A model generated the notes under the pieces. It had not been told where the DNA came from. It did not search any database and worked only from the letters and a program-made list of their open reading frames with translations. The position numbers and the translations under genes are program-made. A DNA stretch of 20,249 nucleotides from Pseudomonadota bacterium (GTDB lineage: Bacteria; Pseudomonadota; Alphaproteobacteria; Rhizobiales; Hyphomicrobiaceae): NCBI GenBank assembly GCA_023410905.1, contig JAEYPL010000287.1:1-20249 (forward strand), read 5' to 3'. Positions 1 to 8,062 of this stretch are shown here, in pieces (positions within the stretch are counted from its first letter, which is position 1; each line of letters opens with the position of its first letter).

Positions 1-155
1 TTATTGGTCGCGCCCTGATCGAGCAGGTCTTTGCCGAAGCGGTCGCGCGTGGCGCCACGCGCACATACTGGGCGACGCAGGAGTTCAACTACCGGGCACG
101 CGGTCTCTACGACAAGGTCGCGACCAAATCGCCGTTCCTGCAGTATCGGAGATAG
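1..155 (+). CDS. GNAT-family N-acetyltransferase, C-terminal fragment
   Basis: Only the last 50 or so codons are in the window; the gene begins to the left. The reading frame from base 3 gives IGRALIEQVFAEAVARGATR, then TYWATQEFNY, then RARGLYDKV, and ends at TAG 153-155. The pattern of a helix following a G-R/K-x-L segment, a W-A-T-x-E/N-N strand and an A-x-x-L-Y-D/E-K helix is the C-terminal half of the GNAT fold, where acetyl-CoA binds. The substrate cannot be inferred from this piece. The 82 bases between this stop and the convergent CobW-type gene hold a GC-rich inverted repeat but no clear terminator with a T tract. Confidence 0.75.
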   Translation, partial: IGRALIEQVFAEAVARGATRTYWATQEFNYRARGLYDKVATKSPFLQYRR

Positions 156-237
156 TTTTTCTTCTTGAGGACGGCCTGACGGCCGGCGCGCCGTCGCGCG
201 CTCATGAAGAGGTGCTGACGCCTTCTGCCGTCGTGAG

Positions 238-1386
238 CTACGTGCTCGCAATCGCCGCCCCATCCGCCTCGCCGACGAAGGGGCGGAAGTGCTTGCGGAT
301 GCTTTCCTCGGGAATATCCTTCGTGATGAACACGAGGCGCGAGCGTTGATCCGCACTCGGCCAGCGCTCCAAAGTCTCCGGCGGATAGAAGATGTGCTGC
401 ACGCCGTGCACGACGAACGGCTTCTTCTGATCCTTGACGTTGAGAATGCCCTTAACGCGCAGAAGCCGCTCGCCATAGAGCTGCGCGAGGAGCTGCATGG
501 CATTGGACAGTTCGCGCCCATCGAGCGGATCGGTGAACGTCAGGCAGAACGAACGTATGCCATGCAGGTGCTGATGGCCCGGATGATCGCAATGCGGATC
601 GGTGCAGGTCTCGTCATGCTCATGATGATGGTGGTCATGATGATGATCGTGTCCGCAGTCGGGGCCGCAATGTGCGCCGTGTGCGTGATGTCCGTCGTCC
701 TCCTTATAGCGTTCAACCGCGAGCCAGCGCTCCGGATCAACGCCCGTCAGCGCAGGCTCATGCGCGCCGAGGCCGATCAGCTCGGACGGTGCGATGTCGC
801 CTTTGACTGCGCGGCGGATCTGTCCGGCCGGATTGAGCGCACGCAGGCGCCGCTCCAGCGCTTCCACATCCGACGCTTCCGTTAGGTCGCTCTTAGTAAC
901 AATGAGGCGATCAGCGATCGCAATCTGCTTTGCGGGCTCGAAATGCGCCTCGATCTGGTGTAATCCCAACTGAGCATCGACAGTCGTTACGACGGCGTCG
1001 AGCTGATAGATGCGGTAGAGACTTTCTTCCGTCATCAGCGTGTGGACGATCGGCGTCGGGTCTGCGAGACCGGTGGTCTCGAGAACGACGCGCTGCATGG
1101 GGGGGATATCGCCCCAGAGCGATTTGGTGTGCATCCGCTCGAGTGCTTGCACGAGGTCGCCGCGCACGGCGCAGCACACGCACCCCGAGGGAAGCAGGAC
1201 GGCATCTTCGTCGATTTTCTCGACGAGCGCGTCATCGATGCCGACTTCGCCGAACTCGTTGATGATGACGGCAGTGCCGGCCATCGCCGGCTCGTCGAGG
1301 AGACGCTTCAGCAGCGTCGTCTTGCCTGAGCCGAGGAAGCCGGTCAGAACAGTTATCGGGATGGCGGGGTTCGGGGTCATGCTCAT
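238..1386 (-). CDS. CobW/P47K-family GTPase, putative zinc metallochaperone
   Basis: A 382-residue G3E-class GTPase. The Walker A loop GFLGSGKTT lies at residues 16-24, the family's metal-binding CxCC motif (C69, C71, C72, within GCVCC) follows, then the ETTGLADP motif near residue 103 and a TKSD motif standing in for NKxD near residue 165. Residues about 231-275 are a linker extremely rich in His, with Cys and Asp, as in many COG0523 zinc chaperones. The C-terminal CobW_C domain follows. COG0523 proteins use GTP to deliver Zn, Co or other metals to client enzymes; no cobalamin genes are nearby, so a zinc or general metal role is more likely than cobalamin synthesis. Two ATGs (1386 and 1380) are possible; the first has GAGGG about 6 bases upstream. 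No Zur-like operator was recognised. It is divergent from the aldolase gene. Confidence 0.92.
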   Translation of the reverse strand: MSMTPNPAIPITVLTGFLGSGKTTLLKRLLDEPAMAGTAVIINEFGEVGIDDALVEKIDEDAVLLPSGCVCCAVRGDLVQALERMHTKSLWGDIPPMQRVVLETTGLADPTPIVHTLMTEESLYRIYQLDAVVTTVDAQLGLHQIEAHFEPAKQIAIADRLIVTKSDLTEASDVEALERRLRALNPAGQIRRAVKGDIAPSELIGLGAHEPALTGVDPERWLAVERYKEDDGHHAHGAHCGPDCGHDHHHDHHHHEHDETCTDPHCDHPGHQHLHGIRSFCLTFTDPLDGRELSNAMQLLAQLYGERLLRVKGILNVKDQKKPFVVHGVQHIFYPPETLERWPSADQRSRLVFITKDIPEESIRKHFRPFVGEADGAAIAST

Positions 1387-1451
1387 GTCGGCCCTCGTTA
1401 TTGTCTGGCGAAGCAGGCTATCGGGTCGCGGACGAATTTGGGAGTCGCATC

Positions 1452-2156
1452 ATGGCGCGTGAGATCGGGAGGGCAATGGGGGCCAGTCGGCGACTTCCTC
1501 AGCGCGGCACGGCCGAGCTGATGGCGCGCCGCGGCGTGGTGGACACCGCGCTTGCGATGAGCCGTGGTGGGCTGTCCCCGGGCCGCTCGGGCAATGTTTC
1601 GACTCGTTTCGAGGATGGTCTCCTGATCACGCCGACCGGCCTCGCTTATGACCTCATCACGCCTGCAGATATCGTCAAGGTGCGTTTCGACGGTCATATT
1701 CCGGCGGGGCAGCAGGCCCCATCGAGCGAGCTGCAGTTCCATTTGGCTGTCTACCGCTTCCGTCCGGACGTCGGCGCCATCGTCCATTGTCACTCGATGC
1801 ACGCGACGGTGCTGGCTTGTGCCCGCCGCTCCATTCCGGCCTTCCACTATATGGTGGCCGCTGCGGGCGGCGACGATATCCCGCTGGTGCCCTATGCCAC
1901 GTTCGGCAGCGAGGAGCTGGCCCGCCACGTAGCCGAGGGGCTCACCCGTCGCAATGCATGCCTGATGGCCAATCATGGCCAGATTGCCGTCGGCGCCAAT
2001 GGGGCTGCGGCCCTCGCGTTGGCCGAGGAGGTCGAGGTTCTGGCGGAGCAGTATGTGAACGTGCTGATGCTCGGCACCCCGCACGTGCTCGCGCGTGACG
2101 AGATGGCGCGCGTTGCAGAGCGTTTCTCCAGCTATGGGCGCAATGGCAAGGGCTGA
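1452..2156 (+). CDS. class II aldolase/adducin family protein
   Basis: A 234-residue protein of the L-fuculose-1-phosphate aldolase fold. Visible motifs: SGNVSTR near the start (phosphate-loop region), ITPTGLAYD, the catalytic-acid segment SSELQFHLAVY, the metal-binding pair in IVHCHSMHA and the third metal histidine in MANHGQIAVG. These enzymes use Zn to cleave or decarboxylate phosphorylated sugars or sugar acids, so substrates could be fuculose phosphate, ribulose phosphate or 3-oxo-tetronate phosphate; the sequence does not decide. The frame is open upstream to a TTG at 1401, but the ATG at 1452 is preferred because GGGAG sits about 9 bases before it. The cupin gene follows 34 bases downstream on the same strand, suggesting cotranscription. 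Confidence 0.88.
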   Translation: MAREIGRAMGASRRLPQRGTAELMARRGVVDTALAMSRGGLSPGRSGNVSTRFEDGLLITPTGLAYDLITPADIVKVRFDGHIPAGQQAPSSELQFHLAVYRFRPDVGAIVHCHSMHATVLACARRSIPAFHYMVAAAGGDDIPLVPYATFGSEELARHVAEGLTRRNACLMANHGQIAVGANGAAALALAEEVEVLAEQYVNVLMLGTPHVLARDEMARVAERFSSYGRNGKG

Positions 2157-2190
2157 CCGCCACCGGATATCGATATCAGGACCAACCAGG

Positions 2191-2685
2191 ATGCGCGATA
2201 TCATGAAGCCCTTCATGAATCTGGATGAGGTCGAGTTCGACGATATCGAGGAGAATGGCCTCTACACATCAAAACGCGGCCAGATCAGCGACCACATTGG
2301 CGCAAAGAAGCTCGGCTACAACCTGACCGTCGTGCCGTCGGGAAAGGCGCAATGTCCTTTCCACAACCATCACGGCGAAGAGGAGATGTTCTTCATCCTG
2401 GAGGGCGAAGGCGAGCTGCGGTTCGGTGAGAAGCGCTATCCGATCCGGAAGCACGACGTTATTGCGTGCCCGACGGGCGGGCCGGAAGTCGCGCACCAGA
2501 TCATCAATACCGGCACAACGCCCCTGCGCTATCTGGCACTCTCGACGCTCGTCGATATCGAGACGTGCGAGTATCCAGATTCTCAGAAAATCTCGGTCGT
2601 GACTGGCAATCGCGGCGAGAGCGGCCTGCGCAAGATGTTCCGCGCTGAGGCCACTGTGGACTACTACGACCGCGAGAAGAACTGA
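2191..2685 (+). CDS. cupin-domain protein
   Basis: A 164-residue single-domain cupin. Motif 1 is visible as CPFHNHHGEEEMFFILEGEG (H, H and E metal ligands) and motif 2 as HDVIACPTGG followed by VAHQIINTG. The ATG at 2191 has AGGA nine bases upstream and follows the aldolase gene closely; longer versions reaching into the aldolase gene are unlikely. Stand-alone cupins of this type bind a metal and a small sugar-like ligand and include isomerases and sensors, so a partner role to the aldolase in sugar metabolism is plausible but inferred. It converges on the SDR gene with only 21 bases between stops. Confidence 0.85.
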   Translation: MRDIMKPFMNLDEVEFDDIEENGLYTSKRGQISDHIGAKKLGYNLTVVPSGKAQCPFHNHHGEEEMFFILEGEGELRFGEKRYPIRKHDVIACPTGGPEVAHQIINTGTTPLRYLALSTLVDIETCEYPDSQKISVVTGNRGESGLRKMFRAEATVDYYDREKN

Positions 2686-2706
2686 CGCGTCGCGCAGCGG
2701 GAGCCG

Positions 2707-3477
2707 TCATCCCCACGGGGGCTTGATCCAGTTGAAGAGATCGATGCCGCCATCGACGACCAGCGTCGTGCCGGTGACATAACCGGCGAAACGATCCGAC
2801 AGCAGCGCCACTGCGGGACCGGCGAGATCGGCCGCAGCGCCGAGCCTGCCGAGCGCGATCTTGTCGCTGAAATCATATGCTGCTGCGTTGAAGCCGCCGC
2901 CCGGGATGGCGCCGGGCGCGATCGCGTTCACGCGGATACCGGCCGGGCCGAAATGGCGGGCGAGTTCGCGCACGACCATAGTCTGGCCGGCCTTGGCCGC
3001 GGAGTAGTGCGGTAGATTGCGTGGGCTCTCGGCGTGCAGCGAGGTGATGAAAAGGAGCCGCCCCTTGGTCCCGCGCGCCTGCATGGTGCCCGCGATCTCG
3101 CGGCCGAGGAAATAGCCCGAGCGCACATTCACGTTCTGAAAGGCATCCCAGGTCGCCTCGCTGACGGCGGCGGCGTTGTCGACCTCTTTGCGGGGCGGAC
3201 AGGCCGAATGCACGAACATATCGATGGGCGCGTCACCGACCTTGGCGAGCAGATCGCGCCAGCCGTCCGGCACTGAAAGATCGACGGCCATGGCTTCAGC
3301 GCGTCCACCTGCGGCGGTGATCGCAGCCAGTGTGGCCGCATTGCGCTCCGCATCGACATCCGCCAGAAGGACCTTGGCGCCTTCCGCGGCAATCCCTTCG
3401 GCGATGGCGCGGCCGATGTTCGAAGCCGAGCCCGTTACGAGTGCGCATTCTCCAGTGAACAGCCCGATGGCTTTCAT
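2707..3477 (-). CDS. SDR-family NAD(P)-dependent oxidoreductase
   Basis: A 256-residue classical short-chain dehydrogenase/reductase. The cofactor loop is TGSASNIG (residues 15-22), catalytic Ser is S146 (ITSLHA), and the active pair is Y158/K162 in HYSAAKAG, followed by NAIAPGA. The C-terminal end contains the usual GTTLVVDGG segment. An oddity is that the NNAG motif after beta-strand 4 reads HSAC (residues 90-93). The ATG at 3477 is chosen because GGGAGGATCGAA directly precedes it, an excellent Shine-Dalgarno sequence; the frame stays open upstream but enters the sspB terminator. The substrate is unknown. It may share metabolism with the convergent aldolase-cupin pair. Confidence 0.88.
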   Translation of the reverse strand: MKAIGLFTGECALVTGSASNIGRAIAEGIAAEGAKVLLADVDAERNAATLAAITAAGGRAEAMAVDLSVPDGWRDLLAKVGDAPIDMFVHSACPPRKEVDNAAAVSEATWDAFQNVNVRSGYFLGREIAGTMQARGTKGRLLFITSLHAESPRNLPHYSAAKAGQTMVVRELARHFGPAGIRVNAIAPGAIPGGGFNAAAYDFSDKIALGRLGAAADLAGPAVALLSDRFAGYVTGTTLVVDGGIDLFNWIKPPWG

Positions 3478-3520
3478 TTCGATCCTCCCGGTGCGGCGTT
3501 CGGCTGTTGTCCAGCCTGTC

Positions 3521-3558
3521 AAAAATTAAGCCCGTCCGGAGCATGTGCCGAACGGGCT
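3521..3558 (-). terminator. intrinsic terminator of sspB (and tmRNA) transcript
   Basis: On the minus strand an 11-bp stem (3558-3548 with 3539-3529, one G-U pair) closes an 8-base loop and is followed by TTAATTTTT (3529-3521, first bases shared with the stem). It begins 33 bases after the sspB stop codon and ends 43 bases before the SDR start, so it insulates the SDR gene from the upstream unit. Confidence 0.85.
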
Positions 3559-3591
3559 GTCGATCTCGGTTCCGGCAACGCCGGTTGGAGC

Positions 3592-4299
3592 CTACGGCTT
3601 CTTGCGGAAACGATCGAGGCTGACGACGTTGTCCTGCCCGGTGTCCTGACTGGGCGCAGGCGCGATTTCGCTCTCATCCGATACGCTGACCAGCGCGGCG
3701 GCCTGCGGTCCTGGTGCGGGCTCGCCGCGTCGGCCTGCCGGGTTGTCCGTCAGGCTCTCCTCGCCGATGGGGACGATGTCGTCGTCCTTGTCCGTGCGGG
3801 TGCGGCGTGCGGGACGCTTGCGGTCGCCGACGCCTGAGCGATTGGAGGCGCGCCCGATACCCGGCACGCCGGTGATCTGTCCGCCGATGCCGCTGTCCTC
3901 ATTGAGGCCGACGACAGTGCCGCTGCCTTCGCGCGTCGCGCCCGCCTCGTCGAACTGAAGGCCATAAGGCACGCTCGGATCGAAGAAGACCTTGATGGCG
4001 GCGAACGGAATGACCAGCCGCTCGGGTATGCCGTCGAACGTCAGCTTCACCTCGAAGCGGACGTCGTTGACGATGAGCTCCCAGAACCGATGCTGGAGCA
4101 CGATCGTCATTTCCTCGGCGTACTTGCTCTTCAGCCGCTTCGACAGCACGACGCCGGGATGGCGCGTGTCGAAGGCGATGTAGAAGTGGTGATTGCCGGG
4201 AAGTCCAGATTTCTGAATCCGGGACAACACTGCGCGCACGACGCCACGCATGGCCTCTTGCGCCAGGGCGTCGTAATCGATGTCGTGCTCTGCCGTCAT
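3592..4299 (-). CDS. sspB: ClpXP adaptor SspB (alphaproteobacterial type)
   Basis: A 235-residue SspB. The N-terminal about 130 residues form the substrate-binding domain: YDALAQEAMRGVVRAVL, then GLPGNHHFYIAFDT, HPGVVLS, MTIVLQHRFWEL and ERLVIPFAAIKVFFDPSVPY, all typical of the family. A long, charged, poorly ordered linker follows, ending in VVSLDRFRKKP, which fits the short C-terminal ClpX-docking tail. SspB binds the first part of the ssrA tag and tethers tagged proteins to ClpXP for degradation in the cytoplasm. The gene lies directly downstream of the tmRNA gene on the same strand, so the tag and its adaptor are encoded side by side. The start ATG at 4299 has GAAG just upstream. Confidence 0.93.
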   Translation of the reverse strand: MTAEHDIDYDALAQEAMRGVVRAVLSRIQKSGLPGNHHFYIAFDTRHPGVVLSKRLKSKYAEEMTIVLQHRFWELIVNDVRFEVKLTFDGIPERLVIPFAAIKVFFDPSVPYGLQFDEAGATREGSGTVVGLNEDSGIGGQITGVPGIGRASNRSGVGDRKRPARRTRTDKDDDIVPIGEESLTDNPAGRRGEPAPGPQAAALVSVSDESEIAPAPSQDTGQDNVVSLDRFRKKP

Positions 4300-4382
4300 G
4301 CTACTTCTGTTTCGCGTGTTTCGCGCCAGCCCGCCCAGTGTGCCCGCATGCGGCCCGCATGGAGGCGAAGTGGAGGGCTTCT

Positions 4383-4737
4383 GTTGCCCGGTGCCCTCCG
4401 AACCGCGCCTGCCGTTGCTAGACGACAGGGCTTCAAGTTCAGGCTAACGGAGCTGCATTACGCAGCGACGGCAGCCTCAGCATAGTTGTCATTGGCAACT
4501 ATTCTGGTGACCCGATAACGGCGGTATCATGCCGGGCAAAAGAGCACCCTTTACACCCTCGTCGATCCTATTTCGCCCCCAGCAACAGGCCACGATTGCT
4601 CCTGGTTCCCCTCGCGGGTACCGCTTTGCGGCACGAACCTCGTGGGCTGATGGTGGAGGCGCCGGGTACCGCCCCCGGGTCCGAAAGGCTTATTCCGATG
4701 TCCATTTATCGCCATAGCCGGACGAATCCGGCACCCT
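4383..4737 (-). ncRNA. ssrA: permuted two-piece tmRNA precursor (ssrA)
   Basis: Transcription order is acceptor piece, intervening segment, coding piece. The acceptor piece (about 4737-4651) contains a GCCGGA-TTCG-TCCGGC hairpin and a T-arm-like 5-bp stem with a 7-base loop, ending in CGCCTCC, discriminator A and an encoded CCA (4653-4651). A 70-base spacer (4650-4581) follows. The coding piece opens at 4580 with GGGGGCG, which pairs with CGCCTCC over seven pairs including G3-U70, the alanine identity pair, then AAATAGGATCGAC as in other tmRNAs. The tag frame 4496-4458 reads ANDNYAEAAVAA and stops at TAA. AAAGG in the coding piece can pair with CCTTT in the acceptor piece, and GGTGCC (4735-4730) with GGCACC (4395-4390). 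Outer ends are estimates. tmRNA rescues stalled ribosomes and tags the chains for proteolysis. Confidence 0.93.
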
Positions 4738-4738
4738 G

Positions 4739-4767
4739 AATATAGGATGGCCTTCCGCCAATTGAAA
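4739..4767 (-). promoter_or_regulatory. predicted promoter of the tmRNA gene
   Basis: On the minus strand TTTCAA (4767-4762), a 17-base spacer and TATATT (4744-4739). The -10 is good and the -35 weak. The predicted start, about 4732-4734, falls at the expected 5' end of the acceptor piece. Confidence 0.5.
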
Positions 4768-4863
4768 GCACGCTTGCCCACACGTGTGGACGAACGGCCA
4801 CCTCACCCGGTCAAATTCCCGTGGTAAACCTTGCAGCCGCGTGACCAGAGAGAGACAGGGACC

Positions 4864-5619
4864 TTGGCAAACCATCTGCTCGCCGGCCCGCCGCGCTACG
4901 AGACGCAGAGCGCGTGGCCGCCTCTCGTGGCGCTGGTGGCGGCAATCATCGCTCAGGCCGGACTGCAGCTCCTCGGAGGGCTCCTGGGGGCCTTGGTCGG
5001 GGGTGGCGAGGCGCGGCTCCTGTCGGGTGTGCCTGAGGACAAGCGATTGCTGCTCGCCATCGTCTTCTTCCTGGCGCTCTCCCAGGTGGGGGTAATGGCC
5101 TTCGCGTGGTGGGCCGCCGGTCGTTTTGGCGGCGACCCGCGCGCCGTGCTGCAACTCCATCGCGGCATCCCGAGCGTTGCGGATATCCTCATGGCGCTCG
5201 CGGGGCTCGTCCTCGTGCTCGGCACGTACAATCTGCTGGTCTACTTGCTCCGCCCCGACCTTTTCATGGCCGACGTCGCGCCCTTCCTGCCCATGCTGCA
5301 GGCGCCGGTCTGGCCTGTTACGGCGCTGGCTGTCGGCATCGGTGCGCCGTTGTCGGAGGAGCTGCTTTTTCGAGGATTTCTGTTGTCCGCGCTTGCTTCG
5401 TGGCGTTGGGGTTTCTGGCCCGCGGCGCTCGCGGCAAACATGGCCTGGACGAGCTTTCATCTCGGCTATTCGATCGCGGGCCTGCTCGAAGTTTTCATCG
5501 GCGGGCTCTATATTTCGTGGCTGCTCTGGCGCACGGGAAGCCTCTGGCTGCCGATCATCGCTCACGGAGCGACGAACATCTTCTTCCTCGCGATCATCGC
5601 CGTCTATCCCTTTGCCTGA
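4864..5619 (+). CDS. CPBP-family intramembrane glutamic endopeptidase (CAAX protease/Abi type)
   Basis: A predicted 251-residue polytopic membrane protein with about six to eight hydrophobic segments. The three family motifs are present: EExxxR in LSEELLFRG (E165, E166, R170), FxxxH-type in WTSFHLGY (H199), and HxxxN in AHGATNIFF (H234, N238). These residues form the metal-independent glutamate protease site of Rce1-like enzymes. Physiological substrates of most bacterial members are unknown; some give bacteriocin self-immunity. No ATG fits the start: the TTG at 4864 with AGAGAGACAGGGA upstream is preferred to the TTG at 4831. Its 3' end overlaps the convergent acetyltransferase gene by 16 bases. 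Confidence 0.82.
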   Translation: MANHLLAGPPRYETQSAWPPLVALVAAIIAQAGLQLLGGLLGALVGGGEARLLSGVPEDKRLLLAIVFFLALSQVGVMAFAWWAAGRFGGDPRAVLQLHRGIPSVADILMALAGLVLVLGTYNLLVYLLRPDLFMADVAPFLPMLQAPVWPVTALAVGIGAPLSEELLFRGFLLSALASWRWGFWPAALAANMAWTSFHLGYSIAGLLEVFIGGLYISWLLWRTGSLWLPIIAHGATNIFFLAIIAVYPFA

Positions 5620-6113
5620 GCGATCCAGTTGGCGCGATCGAGGCGGAAGACATAGCAGTCGTCGGTGTCGAACATGCGCCGCTCGATGCGGCGGAAGCCC
5701 ATGCGCTCGTAGAAGCGGTGCGCTCGCGTGTTCGCCACGAGCGGATCGATCAGGATGGCCACCACCTCGGGTGGCGCGAAGCAGCGCGCGATGGCGAGCC
5801 GCATCATCTCCGTGCCGTGGCCGCGTCCGAGGTCGTCCACATCGCCGATCCAGATATCGATGGCGCGGAGATCGGGGGCCACCTCGCCCCAGTAGTGGCT
5901 TTCCTCACGCTCGGGATCGATGATCTGGATCATGCCGATCGCACGGCCACCCTCGACCTCAGCGATCAGCAACTCGCGCCAGTCGACGGCGCGCGGGATC
6001 TCGCCCTCCCAGTCGAACTCGAAGAAGTCGCCTGCGGATTCGAGCACGTGGGGCTGCTGATCCCACACACGAATGAGGGCGATGTCGTCGATCGTGGCGA
6101 GACGGAGTTTCAT
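5604..6113 (-). CDS. GNAT-family acetyltransferase, aminoglycoside 6'-N-acetyltransferase-like
   Basis: A 169-residue GNAT protein starting MKLRLATIDDI. The acetyl-CoA-binding strand and loop read IDIWIGDVDDLGRGHGTEMM (the R-G-x-G-T/A loop), and the C-terminal NTRAHRFYERMGFRRIERR helix-strand segment is typical. The overall plan (an acidic-aromatic block FFEFDWEGEIP, then an IGMIQIID strand) resembles the AAC(6')/RimJ-like group, but a resistance role is only a possibility. The ATG at 6113 fits the family N-terminus, though no strong ribosome binding site precedes it; an ATG at 6131 would add six residues. Its promoter must lie in 6114-6190, back to back with the cysS leader promoter. Confidence 0.82.
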   Translation of the reverse strand: MKLRLATIDDIALIRVWDQQPHVLESAGDFFEFDWEGEIPRAVDWRELLIAEVEGGRAIGMIQIIDPEREESHYWGEVAPDLRAIDIWIGDVDDLGRGHGTEMMRLAIARCFAPPEVVAILIDPLVANTRAHRFYERMGFRRIERRMFDTDDCYVFRLDRANWIAQAKG

Positions 6114-6190
6114 GAGGCACGCAACTGGCATGGACGGATGGCGGCAGAACGACGGATGCGCGCAAATTTCGTTCGTCCGTATGACGCGGC

Positions 6191-6219
6191 TTGACGCGGG
6201 TTCTGCAACCCTCGATAAG
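6191..6219 (+). promoter_or_regulatory. predicted sigma-70-type promoter of the cysS leader transcript
   Basis: TTGACG (6191-6196), exactly 17 bases, then GATAAG (6214-6219): five of six and four of six matches to the general consensus. The predicted start at about 6226 puts the leader ORF's ATG (6228) almost at the 5' end of the RNA, so the leader may be translated leaderlessly. No other promoter of this quality was seen between here and cysS. Confidence 0.6.
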
Positions 6220-6227
6220 GTGCGCCG

Positions 6228-6293
6228 ATGAAACGAAACGCGCAAGAATACGCCGTCGACAACTGTTGCTGTTCCTTTACCATTCAGGGCTAG
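6228..6293 (+). CDS. putative poly-cysteine leader peptide upstream of cysS
   Basis: A 21-codon ORF: MKRNAQEYAVDN, then CCC, then SFTIQG and TAG. Three consecutive Cys codons (TGT TGC TGT, 6264-6272) lie nine bases past a predicted promoter's start region and 85 bases before the cysteinyl-tRNA synthetase gene. Runs of the regulatory amino acid are the signature of attenuator leader peptides. No Shine-Dalgarno precedes the ATG, which fits a leaderless RNA. The peptide itself probably has no function; translation of its Cys codons would report the supply of Cys-tRNA. The call rests on position, codon content and the downstream alternative hairpins, not on homology. Confidence 0.62.
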   Translation: MKRNAQEYAVDNCCCSFTIQG

Positions 6294-6301
6294 CACTCAG
6301 C

Positions 6302-6378
6302 GCTGGCGCGGCCACGTTTCTTTGCCAGAAATCCCGAGCACAGAGACTTTACCGCCAGCCTTCGGGTTAAGGTGTGGC
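6302..6378 (+). promoter_or_regulatory. candidate attenuator: mutually exclusive RNA hairpins controlling the cysS ribosome binding site
   Basis: Sequestering hairpin: GCCAGCCTT (6354-6362), loop CGGGTT, AAGGTGTGGC (6369-6378), nine pairs with one bulged G; it buries the cysS Shine-Dalgarno AAGG (6369-6372) and ends at the base before the ATG. Alternative pairing: GCTGGCG (6302-6308) with CGCCAGC (6353-6359), seven perfect pairs, which uses the same bases and frees AAGG. GCTGGCG lies 9-15 bases beyond the leader stop codon, so a ribosome terminating there would mask it, whereas one stalled at the Cys codons would not. No T tract follows, so control would act on translation. Confidence 0.55.
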
Positions 6379-7812
<1,434 letters not shown>

Positions 7813-7860
7813 GCTTCCTGTTCTCGCAATGGGCACTCGGCCTGCCCCGCGCACGACATG

Positions 7861-8007
7861 CCCCTTCTCCCCGCTCGCGGGGAGAAGGCCACGCCTCGGG
7901 CGTGCTTCCAGCACGACATGAGGGGCGGCGGCATGTATCGACATTTGCCATTGTCGCCGCCCCTCACCCTAGTCCTCTCCCCGTAAGGACGGGGAGAGGG
8001 GATCTGG
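7861..8007 (+). repeat. hairpin-rich dispersed intergenic repeat, copy 1
   Basis: About 147 bases lying between cysS and the GFA gene. It contains in order: a 12-bp stem hairpin (CCTTCTCCCCGC...), short hairpins CACGCC-TCG-GGCGTG and GTGC-TTCCA-GCAC, an 11-bp stem (GAGGGGCGGCG with CGCCGCCCCTC) around a variable core, and an 11-bp terminal hairpin with an AAGG loop. The same element occurs at 15098-15248 in the opposite orientation with high identity. The outer hairpins may act as a bidirectional terminator. ORFs that can be drawn across it are artefacts. I see no gene in 7813-8062. Confidence 0.88.
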
Positions 8008-8062
8008 CGGCATTCCGCGATGGGTGGTGTTTCGGCCGTCACTCGGTCGAGGAACTAGTACA

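Noticed and set aside
156..237. Terminator between the first two convergent genes
   Set aside because: There is a GC-rich dyad (GACGGC ... GCCGTC) but the stem is short, the loop long, and no T tract is suitably placed.
1398..2216. 272-codon minus-strand ORF opposite the class II aldolase gene
   Set aside because: Antisense shadow; the plus strand carries the complete aldolase metal-site motifs.
4690..5565. 291-codon minus-strand ORF opposite the CPBP protease gene
   Set aside because: Low-complexity Arg/Glu/Gln-rich translation, antisense to a gene with all three CPBP motifs, and it runs into the tmRNA promoter and acceptor region.
6114..6190. Upstream extension of the acetyltransferase to 6296
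   Set aside because: The added residues do not fit the GNAT N-terminus and would run antisense through the cysS leader and its promoter.
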